Positions 21,743-35,200 of a DNA stretch of 64,000 nucleotides are shown in pieces. The notes under the pieces are model-generated. The model was not told where the DNA came from, searched no databases, and saw only the letters and a list, made by a program, of their open reading frames with translations. Origin of the DNA: Rugalucina vietnamica (lineage: Eukaryota > Mollusca > Bivalvia > Lucinida > Lucinidae); contig OZ024869.1 of the NCBI GenBank assembly GCA_964017185.1, forward strand, positions 6,532,501-6,596,500. The letters are read 5' to 3'. Position 1 is the first letter of the stretch; every line of letters begins with the position of its first letter. Both the position numbers and the translations under genes were made by a program.

Positions 21743-23995
21743 GTGCACAGAACAGACAGACAGATTGTCAGAGTGACAGAGACCATGTGTGGTGCGGACT
21801 GGTGGACAGATCATAGACTAGTCGTCAGCAAACTCAACCTAAGAATCCAGCCTGCGAGGCGACCTAAAGGCAAGAAAGCTCCTAAAAGACTGGATGTCTC
21901 AAAGCTGAATCAAGACAGCATGAGACAAGCTTTCTTAACGGACAACTGCAACCAACTGGAATCAATCAATCTCAGTTCAGAGAACCCCGAAGAAAACTGG
22001 ACAGTTTTTCATAAAACAGTTCATTCTTCACCGGCTACTACTTTAGGTCATCCATCTCGCAAACATCAAGACTGGTTTGATGAGAATGATTATAAAATTC
22101 AGAGGCTTCTTGAAGAAAAACACCGATTGCACAAGGCACATCAAGATGATAATAGCTCAGTATCCAAGAAAGCAGCCTACAAGCAATATTTGTAAGACAG
22201 TCCAGACCAAGCTTAGGGTCATGCAAGATTCCTGACTGAGGAAGAAAACAGAAGAAATTCAGTCTTTTGCGGACACATAGGACATGAAGAAATTCATGAT
22301 GCACTGAAAACCCTTTATGGCCCAATGAGTTTTGGAGCCACCACATTGCTCAGTGTAGATGGACAGATAAAGAGACTATCTTGAAAAGGTGGACAGAACA
22401 TTTCAATAGTGTGCTGAATCGACCATCAAGCATCAATGAGGATGCAATCGACAGACTTCCACAGATAGAGTGCAATGTTCTGTTAGATGAATTTCCAACC
22501 GTCATGGAAACAAGCAAAGCAGTTCAACAACTGTGATCTGGCAAAGCTCCAGGTGCAGATGCAATTCCTGCAGAAGTTTATAAGGTCGTATGGGGGGTGC
22601 TACATATGGCAGAGAAACCGACAGAGTTGTTTCACTGTATTTGGAGGAAGGAGGCTATCCAACAAGAATTTAAGGATGCATCCATAATCCACCTATACAA
22701 GCGGAAAGGAAACCCTGCAGTCTATGACAACCATAGAGGCATCTCCCTCCTATGCATTTCTGGGTAGATACTGGCAACAATTCTGTTGAACCGCCTGAAT
22801 GTTCATCTTGATCAGAAGGGACTTATCCCAGAAAGTCAATGTGGATTCAGGAAAGACAGAGCGACAACAAACATGATCTTCACAGCAAGACAGCTTCAGA
22901 AGAAATGCCAAGAACTGAATGTAGATCTATACATGACGTTTGTCGACCTTACCAAACCTTTTGACACAGTCGTGATGGACTCTGGAAAATCATGGCCCAG
23001 ATTCATAGCAACGGTGTGGCACTTTTACGATGGCATGCAAGCACGTGTGCAAAAACACCGCTCAGCATGATGTTTTCTGCCGTGCTCATGGATGCTTTTC
23101 AGGACAGTGACACAGGTTTTCAAATCAGGTACCGTTTTGATGGCAATATATTCAACCTTAGAAGGTTGAAAGCCAAACCTAGGTACAGACTGATGTGCTA
23201 GATGAGCTCCTCTATGCAGATTATATGGATAAGAATGCCAGCACAGAGGCAAAAATGCAAAGAGCCATGGATCACGTCTCACAGTCATGTGATAACTATG
23301 ATCGCACAATCAGCACAAAAGACAGAGGCTGTACACCAACCAGCATCTGGAAAACTGTACAATGAACCAACCATCACTGTGAATGGACAAAAACTGAAAG
23401 TTGTTGATAAATTCACCTACCTGGGAAGCACTCTCTCCAGAGCAGTGCACATTGATGATGAGGTCATTGCCAGAATTGCAAAAGCCAGTGTGGCATTCGG
23501 AGGACTCCTTGCAAATGTCTGGGAGCGTAATGGAATTAAACTTGACACCAAGCTGAATGTTTACAAGACTGCAGTACTGCCAACCCTCTTGTATGCATTT
23601 GAGACCTTGACAGTATGTCAGCGTCACTTAAGCTGTTTGAGAAAGCTGTTAACAATCAAGTGGCAAGACAAGATTCCAGACACGGAGGTCCTGAAGAAAG
23701 CAGGGATGCAAAGCATGCATACTGTCTTAAAGCTAGCACAGCTAAAAGCCTCTCTGAATGATTTCGACATACCATTGGGTCTTGGGAACAGACTGCACAG
23801 GAGCGATCAAAGTGACGAGGTCTCATCAATAAAGGAGCAGCTCCCTATGAAAAAGAGAATCTGTGAAGCTGAAAGAGAGCGCAGAGAACGCAAAGCCAAT
23901 ACCAATGGGTCACCAGCTGAATCCATGACATTGATTTGCTCTACTTGCAACCGACAGTTAGAATTGGCCTAGTAAGCCATCAAAGAACTCACCAA
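21743..23995 (+). pseudogene. Degenerate non-LTR (LINE) retrotransposon, endonuclease end plus reverse transcriptase
   Basis: Fragments in several frames are collinear with a LINE pol protein. GADWWTDHRLV, at about 21795, is the last endonuclease motif. SGKAPGADAIPAEVYK, at about 22535, is preceded by an in-frame TGA. ESQCGFRKDRATT and DLTKPFDTV lie at about 22830-22970. LLYADYMD, at about 23212, stands where YADD is expected, so the second catalytic Asp is Tyr. The C-terminal 256-aa frame at 23202-23972 contains FTYLGSTLS and ends CSTCNRQ. A frameshift separates it from IGLVSHQRTH, so a CCHH finger is split. Frameshifts, stops and the motif change make it inactive. I do not assign a clade. 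Confidence 0.85.
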
Positions 23996-24242
23996 CACAC
24001 ACGAGCCTATTCAAGAAATAATGATGGTCTTTCTCATTAGTGAGAGACGAACGACCATATTACTGCAATGACGAGGAAGTCCGGAGAAATCTCTTTGCCA
24101 CATTTTCAGTTAGAAGTCATTAAAGTACATTCTACGTGAGAAAACGAATGGACTAATGCATTATGACACAGCATGTACTTATCAAACTATACACTCAATC
24201 CCGCATTCACGGCATTGTACATAAAACACAAGTACAAGCTGA

Positions 24243-24297
24243 TGCCTTTTCCAGCTAGCAGGGCTTTCAGTTTTAGATCAATGCGCACAATTGGGCT
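24243..24297 (+). pseudogene. Fragment of heme peroxidase exon 3 duplicated upstream
   Basis: GCTAGCAGGGCTTTCAGTTT is identical to exon 3 of the peroxidase near 26633. ATGCGCACAA and a following GATTCA also match after a short gap. No splice sites or continued frame are preserved. Confidence 0.5.
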
Positions 24298-24782
24298 GAT
24301 TCAAAAAATGGCCTCGGTCCATTTAGACCCCAGTGAGACTGTTCCGTATGCATGGAAAATATCAAGTGATACACCAAAATAACAAGTACCCAGATGGGCC
24401 TGATCTGACAAGATTTCTATGATTTAACTTCATAAATAAAAAAGTTATGCAGCTATTTGATGCAAGGAGTGCAACATTTTTGGATGACGTTTTTCATTGA
24501 AGTCAAATTTGAAAGCTATCATACTGAATCAAATTAATGAATAGAAATTAAAGAGATACTAATGAACATTACAGCCACTCTCGTATTTTCAGATTTTTAT
24601 ATCACCGCGCGCAAATCAACTGGGGGTCAAAATGTAAGGAGCGTAAGATTTCAAGATTTTTGTTCAACAAATTTTTAATACTAGTGGTTGTCATCTTTTT
24701 TCTTACTGTTCATAATAAGCTCAGGCCCCCAATCAGTAAACACAACATTTGGTTTAGCTCTGTCCCTTGTTTACTTTTTTAT

Positions 24783-24785
<3 letters not shown>

Positions 24786-24828
<43 letters not shown>
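24786..24828. repeat. Poly-T tract flanked by a direct repeat
   Basis: About 42 T residues. AAAATGTAAGGAG(C/T)GTAAG occurs at about 24630 and 24832, flanking the tract. This may be a decayed retro-insertion. Confidence 0.6.
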
Positions 24829-24830
<2 letters not shown>

Positions 24831-25139
24831 AAAATGTAAGGAGTGTAAGATTTTTCCCCACTTTTCAGCTAATAAATCAACGAAACGCCATCATTTTTAT
24901 GAACCATCCCTCATATTTATTGAATCTCTTCAAAATATTATATAGAGGCATTACGGTACAAATATAACGCCAGCACTGGATTTATCTGCCAAATAACAGT
25001 TTTAGTGTTTTTTACCCAATGTCACACTTTGGGGCACTTTTTTCAAACTGACCAATTGTTTTTGAGAACTATCAAGATGATTAACGATATATTACCTAAT
25101 TGAATGTTTCCATTTACAGTACATAGGTTGTTACCAGGA

Positions 25140-28100
25140 ATGAAAGATAGTTGTCGCGTGACATTATGGACAAGTTGCCATTGGTTGATTTTACTATTTC
25201 TCCTGATGATGACAACGCACATGTCCTTGACGATGCCCGAACCACAGTGTATGAACATGTTTACAGAGGCGGAGAAACAATATTATAGTGGTAAGATAAG
25301 GAATTAAGCCAAATCCTCCATCGGTTTGGAAAAAATATCAGATAAGCGTTTGGTGTTATGTATGCTCGATATAATATTCCACCGAACCATAGTTAAAGCA
25401 CAGCAGTCAAACTATCCAAGGTGGTAGTGGAAGTATCATAATTATATGAGCCGCCTCATGGAAAAACCAACAATGTGGTTTCTGAACAGGTCCGACACAA
25501 ACCGGCCTGTACAGCTACAGAAGCAGGCTAGAAGCTTGAAATTTTGGGGCTAAGTAGAGGAGGAATTGTACTATCCGAGTAGCGAAACCGCGAAGCTGAT
25601 CAGCGCCTTTGTTTTCGCCTATGCAGATTGTTGGTTTTCCCATGGGGCGGCTCATATTATTATAAATGTTGTAGCACGTTCCAAACTCAAAGAGGAAGAA
25701 CACAAAATATCAAACTCAAAATGGTGAAAATACGTACATTGCGAATACAAGTAAATGATCAACATGATTTATCAATAGGTTGGATATCCTAATATTAAAG
25801 GTTGGGGGATATAGTCAATGTGGTAGAGCATGAAACTCTATGACGGGCATGGAATCTTGCGCGTCGCTTCTGTACTTTGGGTTTCAGAAATAAGGAAAGT
25901 ATAAATAACCACGAAAACAGGCAGTGCAAATCAGATGTTATGATTTTCGAGATTTTTTTAGCTTTAAAATGAAAAAAAAAATCAGCTGAATTTTTTTTTA
26001 TATTTTTCTTATTGTCGCTCAAAACAGAGCCGAGGCGGTTCTAACGAGTACCCACAATCTATGCTTTAGAGCAAAAATAAGAAAAATAGGTATACCCCTG
26101 CATACCCCAGTTTTACTATATAAAAGTGGGGTTCAAGGGGGTATACATTACACGGACATGTTTTCCTGGTGGTAAACCACAGATGTTGACTTTTTATTGT
26201 AGATCCCGAACACTGCAAAGCTAGTTCTCTGGACCAAATGTTGATATCGCATGGACATGCAATGCGGCATAAAACAATGTTTGTACAGAACTGGCTTGAA
26301 AACAACATGGTGTACGTTTATTTGAATATTGTTTTAAAATTAACGTTTGAAATTACTTTGTAACCCAGGGTCATTATGACTCGAGAATGGATGTTTCCGT
26401 CTGTGTGAATACTGGAACTATATTTGTATTATAATCACGTTAGTCGGCCTCTGAACCAGAGTTACTACGTAGCAACATGTGGTACAAACGTGCTGCATTC
26501 TGTTATAAACTGATTGACGAAGAATTTTTTTTTTTTATTTTTTTATCTCAACAGAGATTAATTGTTTGTTTTTGTTTTTCTACAGACCACAGGCTAGCTG
26601 TCCTTTTCAAAGTCATGCCGCTTTTCACAGTCAGGCTAGCAGGGCTTTCAGTTTAAGTCGCGCCCACAACATGCGCACAAGGCGGCAGATTCACGACTGT
26701 ATCGCTCCTGTCATCGAGTGTAACGCTAGCTACCCTTTCCGAGAACTCGACGGTCTATGTAACAACCTCGAGCACCCTTTATGGGGCGTGGCTGTGGGGC
26801 CACAGAGAAGACTGTTTCCCGCGGAATACGATGATGGTAGGTATCAAGGTATACAAAGTGGCGGCAATGATACGAGGATTCTGCAACGAATTTTATTCAT
26901 TTATTTTATTTACACAATATAACAACTGTGGTTGCCAACGGAAAAACGGTAAATTAATGAATTATCATTAAAACATAATATATATCAGTTTATATACATA
27001 TTACAACAAGTAAGGCTCACAGGTGAGCTTATAGTATACCCATGCTCCGGCGTCCGGCGTCGTCCGTCGTCCACAATTTCAAAGATCTTCTCCTCTGAAA
27101 CCGCTGGGCCAATCAAAGCCAAACTTCATGTGGAGCATCCTTAGGAAGGGGGAACGAAAGTTTATATAAATGGTTAAGGTCACATGACCAAGATGGCCGC
27201 CATGGCTATAAATAGAAAAACAAAACATTGAAAATCTTCTTCTCCAGAACCAGAAGGCCTATGATTTTGAAACTTGGCATGAAGCGTCAGGCAATGGAGC
27301 TCTACAAAGTATGTATAAATCGTGACCCTGGGATGACCTTGACCTACTTTACGGAAAGGTTAATTTAGGTCCCCATGCATTTGAATGAGAAAAAAATAGA
27401 AAAATGTCATTTAATGGCAGAAAACTTGCTAGAATTGAGCAAATGGACAGAAGATTTAAATTTATGAAAATTTTTGGGCCCAGTGGTTGTCTGCCCCTGC
27501 CCCGGGGCTACGTACATGTATATGACCATAATATTCAAACATCTTCTTCTCTGAAACCACTTGGCCAATTAAAGCCAAACTTTATGTGAAGCATCCTTAG
27601 TAAACGAAAGTTTGTATAAATGGTCAAGGTCACATTGCCAAGATGGCCACTATGGCTATTAATAGCAAACACCTTTAAAAATCTTCTTTTTTCAGAACAA
27701 GAAGGTCTATGATTTTGAAACTTGGCATGGGGCATCTGGGAATGGAGGTCTACAAAGTTTGTATAAATCATGACCCTGGGATGACCTTGACCTATTTTAC
27801 GGCAAGGTCAACTTAGTTCGCCCATGCATTTGAATGGGGAAAAATAGAAAAATGGCATTAAATGGCTGAAAACTTACTACAAATGAGCAAATGGACAGAA
27901 GATTTATGTTTATGAAAGTATTTTGGGCCCAGGGCGTTGTCTGCCCCCTGCCCCGGGGCTATATACATGTTTATGACCATAATATTCAAACATCTTCTCT
28001 GAAACCACATGGCCAATTAAAGCCAAACTTTATGTGGAGCATTGTTAGAAAGGGTGAATGAAAATTTGTATAAAAGGTCAAGTTCACATGACCAAGATGG

Positions 28101-30280
28101 CTGCAATGGCTATAGGTAGCAAAAACCTTTAAAAATGTTCTTTTTTTCAGAACCAGAAGGCCTATTATTTTGAAACTTGGCATGAAGCATCAAGGAATGG
28201 AGCTTTACAAAATTTGTATAAGTCATGACCCTGGGATGACCTTGACCTATTTTACGTCAAGGTCAACTTAGGTCCCACATGCATTTGAATGGGGAAAATT
28301 GTTAAAGTGGTTATTCTGACCCTGCCCTGGTGTTATATACATGTACATGTATATGATCATTCTAGTAAACACGTTTATTGATATATATATCTCAGGTCTC
28401 AGGTGAGCGTTAACAGGACCATTGGTCCTCTGGTTTTCGTTTAGTTATAGTTTTCCAGAAATTAAATTAAATTATATAAGATATATGTTTTATCTCGTGT
28501 CTTACTTTCATTTGGGTCTTGTTGTATACTCAGCTTCAATGAAAAGTCACCACCACTAAAGTTTCGATAGTTAATTTCTTTCAAAACATTTAATTTCATT
28601 CATGATTCTGGTCAACGGCAAACTGATTTTAATAACATGAAACGGTTCCACTAGACCTGGTGCTATGGTGCACGTGATGCACGTGGACTTTGTGATTCTC
28701 GAATTTTTCGAGAACTAGAAAGCCATATTTTCACAAGTCGTCATGCCTTCTCATTGTGAAAACATCACTAAATCAGTTTATAAATTTTTCAAACGGCTGG
28801 TGGAATAGAGGCCCTCACTTTTGGGAAGTACCCAAATTTTGCATTTCTCCATACATTTTAATGGACGCCTCTGACATTTGTCAAGGAGTGCGTATAATCT
28901 ATTCGGCAGTGATGAGTACCGTTTTCGATAGCCATGATGAATGACACTCTACATGTATGCTATAAAAATGAATGCAGAAGTATCGGTAGATAACTAGATA
29001 TACTCAGAATGAATCAAATATTGCCAAGTGTTAACTGAACCCGATTTATTTCTGGTAACTTTTCATTGATGCTAAGTATGTTTGATAAGCTTTGTTCATG
29101 GCACACAATAATTTACAAGTGTCCATATTTAGGACACTCGGAATCACGTACAAAGGGCACTGGAGGGAGCCCCCTGCCCAGCCCCCGGGCTATCAGTAAC
29201 TGTATACACAAGGCTGGCTCTAGGATGAAGTTTCATGACCGTTATTCCAGTATGATCATTGCGTTTGGACAGTTCTTTGCTCATGATGTTGCACTGACAG
29301 GAATGGCTAGCAGTAAGTACTTTGAGCCTTTCATGAGAAAACCAACCACAGGCGCTCGACGACTGGACTTTTTTTTTTTTTTTTTGCATTTTCACCCGTT
29401 TGGAGACCCTTACGATATGTTCATGCAATTATTTTACCTTTAAAACCTTTTCTATCAATCCTCAATCAACCCTCGTCTATGGGCTACTATATAGACAAGG
29501 TCGGAAACGCGGTGTCCTAGTTTAATTGGGGTCATGGGATTCCCCGCATCTCAAACTCGTACTTCACCCTTTACCGTTATTTCAATGCTGGGTGTCTACT
29601 TATGAGCGACTATGTAAAAGGTCTCACCCATTGCCTTCGTCAAAAATAAGCATAGTCGCCCGTAAACTTATATTTTATACCACCACCTGTCTACTTGGAT
29701 GGGATCCCGAATGTTTTTGTATGGTGACCTTTCGTTTCTAGAAATCAGTGGAAGGTCACTGTAAATATCGTATGAAAGAATCAATCCTACTGTATAATTG
29801 TATTGCATTGTTGCCATGACACTAGACCACAAAGTGTTTTGACTGGATATAAATCAAGCAACCTATGAAAACCAACGTAACACATATCACGTGCTGGCGT
29901 AACACGTCGTGTGACCAGTGTATTTATAGTAATGTCACGGCTAGATTGCCGATTTCATTCGGGATGTCCTCCAATTCTGTTGAATGCTTTAATTGTTAGT
30001 TTTTACGGGCGGTGGTGCTTATTTTGAATGAAGGCAATGGGCGAGACCTTTTACAAAGACACTCATGTGTTGACCGCCAGCATTGAAATAACGGTAAAGG
30101 GTGAAGTATGAGTTTGAGATGCGGGGAATCCCATGACCCCAATTAAACTAGGACACCGCGTTTCCGACCTTGTCTATATAGTAGCCCATAGACGAGGGTT
30201 GATTGAGGATTGATAGAAAAGGTTTTAAAGGTAAAATAATTGCATGAACATATCGTAAGGGTCTCCAAACGGGTGAAAAT

Positions 30281-30326
<46 letters not shown>

Positions 30327-30965
30327 GAGTCCAGTCGTCGAGCGCCTGTGAACCAACCGATCTTGGTTTCCGACCAGGTCTTACACAAACCGGCCTGTAC
30401 AGTCATAGAAGCAGCATAAAAGCTTGAAAGTTTGGATATAAGGAGAAGAGGGCTTGTACCGTCCTTGTAGCGAAAACAAAGACGCTGATCAGCTGTGCAT
30501 TTCACTTTACAACTGATCTGCGTCTTTGCTTTCACATTGGCAGATTTAATTTTTAAAGAAATGTCAAGTTCTTATACCCATTTCACAAAATTTGAGTCAC
30601 TTTCTGAATATCAGATTTTTGTGCAAATAGAACCCTACGAATATTATTTTGTGATGTGCAACCAAAGTAAAGACTGTATTGCATTTGTTTCTTCAGTCGA
30701 GAATGGTAAATATTCAACTCCCACATAACATCCTGCCATACAAAAATTAAACGTTTAAAATATTAACCATAATTTTAAAGCTCTAATAGATGGTGAATGT
30801 CAGAATAACCATGCATGTTTTGTTCTCTTCTAACATAATAACTATTGTGTTTCATATCTATCATATAATTATACACATTTAACCTCACTTAAATAATGCT
30901 GTTTCATGTGCATTATAAATTGGAATAGTCAAGACGAAATTGACAACACGAATTTAGATTAAGCA

Positions 30966-31001
<36 letters not shown>

Positions 31002-32229
31002 GAGGAATTTTTTTTTCCTATATCGAATCATCGATGCAATCCCGACAATTTTCTTTGGACAGGAAAGTCAATGTAAATCAACTGGCACCTACAGCCATTT
31101 TACTCAAAAGTGACTACTGCCAGGCAACTGGCACTAGTCATTAACTCGCTACTACCAGTTGACTGGCAGTAGCCCTTTCCCTTTTTTAATCATAGTTGGT
31201 GACACAAGTTAAAACTTTTCCTATCAATCTAATAAACGTGATAAATTTTCAGGCCCCGACGGAGAAGCCCTTGATTGCTGTGGTGTTGATAAAACAGAGT
31301 AAGTATACGATAGAGAATCAAACAAAAGCAATGACATTTTTTATCCTTTTTTTTTTTTTTTTTTTTTTTTGGGGGGGGGGGGTCCATTTTTGTTCTGACT
31401 GGTACATGCACTTCGTAGGTTCTAATTTGTTTTGTAAACGCTAGGAAAATTCTATAATTTCAGTTAGTAGGAATTTAAACATCCATTATATGTGTACGCT
31501 CAAAAACAGAGCCTCCAAAATGATTTTGAAAAGGGACAGCAATTTTAAGTTTCTAAATATTTAAAAAGTTAAGACTTAGTTGGTCTTCATTTCATTGGCA
31601 CCCTAAGCATGGGTCATTAAATTATGAAGATATCAATTATTTCAGTCCCGAATGTTTCCCTATAACCTTCAACTTCACGGACCGACATTTTCCTGGTGGC
31701 TGTATCGACTTTGCTAGGTCCATTTATGTCGACGATTGCAACGGTATGTTATACTAGAAAAATAGGACATACGCGTAAGTATCTGATGAAGATGGATACA
31801 TAAATGGACATAACCTATTATATGAGCCGCCTCGTGGGAAAACCAACAATGTGGTTTCCGAACAGGTTCGACTCAAACCGGCCTGTACAAGCACAGAAAA
31901 ATAGCTAGAAGTTTGAAATTTCGGAGGAATCGTACTATCCGAATAGCGAAAACAAAGGCACTGATCAGCTTCGCAGTTACTGCGAAGCTGATCTGCGCCT
32001 TTGTTTTCGCCTGTGCAGATTGTTGGTTTTCCCATGAGGCGGCTCAAAGATGCGTTTGACTGTTTTCAGTTTTAAAAGATGCATTTGTCTGATTTCAGTT
32101 TTAAAATGATTTTGACCTACATGCCCCGAGTAACAAAGATATTCTTAGACACGTTCAACCATGATCAAATACAAGTCAACTCCTTTTTTCCACTAAAATA
32201 TCGAACTCTCTCTCTCACACACACACACA

Positions 32230-32270
<41 letters not shown>

Positions 32271-35200
32271 CTTAGACTGTACAAGTGGCTCTCTTCTTGA
32301 GGTAAATATACCAGTATTCTCCTGTAGGTGTGAGGGATCAACTGAACCTTCAAACATCGTATATTGATGTGTCACAACTGTTTGGTGTAAGTGAAGCAGA
32401 TAAAGAATTGCTTTGGGACCCCACAACAGGTAAAGACTTTCAGTGTTATTCATGTCAAGACCGGAATTGCGACGAACAGATTTTCCCAGCGTTATCATAA
32501 TAGGATGAGTCCAATTCCATTTTAGGGACAATGAGGGATTTTGAATTTTTGTTTCATTTTTTCGTTGCAACTAAGCAAAGAATAGCTCCTGATATGGCAA
32601 CGTTTTCTTCCCATCTGGGACTATACTGTTTCCCTATGTCCCATAAACAGGATGCCAGGCTTATGGGTTAAGTTATAGAAAATACAAACCATTCTGAAAA
32701 CCTACGTCCACATGTTGTGACGGCAAAATTATCGCAGAATTTTTTTAGGCCAGATAATGTCTCCTGAAAATTGTCTAACACTGTTGATCCAAAGTGAAAC
32801 TTTTTAGGGATCTAATAATAACAAAATCCGCTGTTTTCCAAGGTTTTTCAACGTTTCATCTCTGTAGCTTGTTCCTGATTTAACGACCGTAATATCTTCT
32901 GTTTACATTCATTTACATCCCTGTCAAGCGTGTCAACTGTCTCACTGCAGCCGTCAATTAGTTCATTGATCAACATAAGAGAAGCATCTTTTAAAATGTA
33001 ACGTTGAAAATGTAACGTTTTTGAAACGTTGAAAAACCTTGGAAAACAGCGGATTATACACGTTCTTGAAGGCACGGATGTTGGCGTTGTGTTGTCAAAC
33101 GTAGTAAATGGGACATTTATACGTACACTTGATATTCTACGTCATACTGCAAAATCATCCAATTTCTTTCTTTGAAACTTTGGTAAAAACAAAACAAAGG
33201 ACATTAAAACTGGAAATTTAACGGTATTTTGTAGGCAAGCTTAAAGAGTCGAGCGGTAAATCTCTGTTGTACGATGAGACGGACAGCGGTTGTGACGTCA
33301 ATGCAACGGATCTGGAGGCTACTAAATGCTTCCTATCTGGTAAGCGGGAGCGTGGAATTGACGCATGATTGCTACTGGAGGTGCTGCTGCACGAAATGTT
33401 TCTTATCAGGGAGATTGAAATGAATGCTGATTTCTTGACACACTCGTTATTTTTGGCATATTAAAATGAAAATACAATGGAATGTAAGCCGATATGTCGG
33501 ACACCAAAACATGAATTTTATAATTCGAGTTGTTCTGAGGGCCGAATAAAACATGATAATATAGACTGAGCCGTCATTGAGAATCTACGTTGGGCAAGGA
33601 TAATGAAAATTAATGGGCATAATTATATTCCGCAACATTAGTTATTTTTCCAAAGGCTTTACGTTCCACGTAGTCAAGTCGCTAACATTGCTACATGTAT
33701 TAATGAATAGCGATATTCACAAACTTATTCTCGACTTCACTAGGCGACATCCGAGTAAATGAACAACCGGGCCTCATCAGCATGCATACCCTGTGGATGC
33801 GCGAATTCAACAGAATTGTGGGAGAACTACATGGTCTGAACCCTGCTTGGGATCCTGAACGTCTATACCAAACTGCGAGAAAAATCGTCGGAGCTCAGAT
33901 GCAACATGTTGTTTACAATGAGTGGCTACCTGCAGTCGTCGGTAGAAACACGATGAAAAGACATGGGCTTTCTCTGAACGAGGTTGGTATACAAATACCT
34001 ACCGCTAACCACGACAAATTTCTGGGTGTCGCTCTCAGTTTCATGGCGACAAAGTATACAAGCACTGGCGTTGGTTCAGATACATTGTCATGTGACTGTT
34101 AGGTACATTCGCACAAACGTTACATGGAAGCCTCGCACATGAACGTGAAGCAATCCTAAGAGCTTAAGACATCAAAGCAACGTCAGAATACCACTCAATC
34201 AAATTCCTCTTTAGCAAACAGAATAGCCCTAGATGGGACCCTGTGCTCTGCGGCGTCACTAAGGGGTATACTGTTTGCCTATGTTCCATAAAATGTATGC
34301 CAGGCTCGTACGAGTCAGAAGTTTTGACGGCAAACAACACTGTATATTTGTCTTTTTCGTGAATTTTCTTCAATAGCACGGACAGTTTGAAGATCCATAC
34401 GACCCGACTGTGGATGCCTCTGTACTCAACGCATTTTCTACTGCCGTTCTGCGGTTTGGACATTCATGCCTGCACAAAATGATAGGACAACTCGGGACTG
34501 AGTAAGTCAAATAAATAGTATACAGGTACTGTACAAAAAAAGAAGGCATGGGAATTGATACAATAAAATTTAAAACTCCAACTCTAGGCACCAGGCAGAA
34601 AAAATACAGCATTAAACATCACTACAAATGTTATAACCTATAAAAAGAGCTAGCCATCCAGCTAGCATCATTCAATTTCAAACACACGTACCAAGGTTAC
34701 GACTGAGTTAAACAGAGAGATAGACAGAATAAACAGAAAACATAAAGATACCTGTAGAGTCTGGATCTACATGAAGTTTAACAAAATTGCATTTAAGTTA
34801 AAAGCTATGTTGGAATGAATGTCAATTTCCATCGAACTTCTAGTTGCCTACTTTTCAACAGTCTTAATTTGTATTTCAAGTTGTACATTTCTATATGACT
34901 TTAAGACACAGACTAGCTAACGTTTTCTTGATCATGTTGAGATGTTCTTTTTGATGTAATTTAGATTTTTTTCTTCCTGTTTGAGGTCTGTGAGGAGAAA
35001 ATGTGAGTGGGTGTTATTTCTAAATAAATTATTAAATTTTACCAGTTATCAGGAAGTCGCCATGATGCCATTGGACGAAACGTTTTTCAAGACAAAGTAT
35101 ATCCATGACAACCACAAGGAACATGGTAGTTCCAACATTCTGAGGTGGCACTGTTCCACACCTAGTCCAATGTCAGATAGGTACAGTATATCCGAGCCAT

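Noticed and set aside
25176..25290. Alternative frame in peroxidase exon 1 ([17 protein letters not shown])
   Set aside because: It hits a stop just before the donor. The chosen frame has a start codon, a hydrophobic leader and a phase matching exon 2.
30495..30728. 77-aa plus frame as a peroxidase exon
   Set aside because: It begins inside a decayed MITE-1, and the correctly phased exon 5 lies at 31253 with the expected DCCG motif.
32165..32570. Cys-Val repeat proteins
   Set aside because: Translation of a (CA)n microsatellite.
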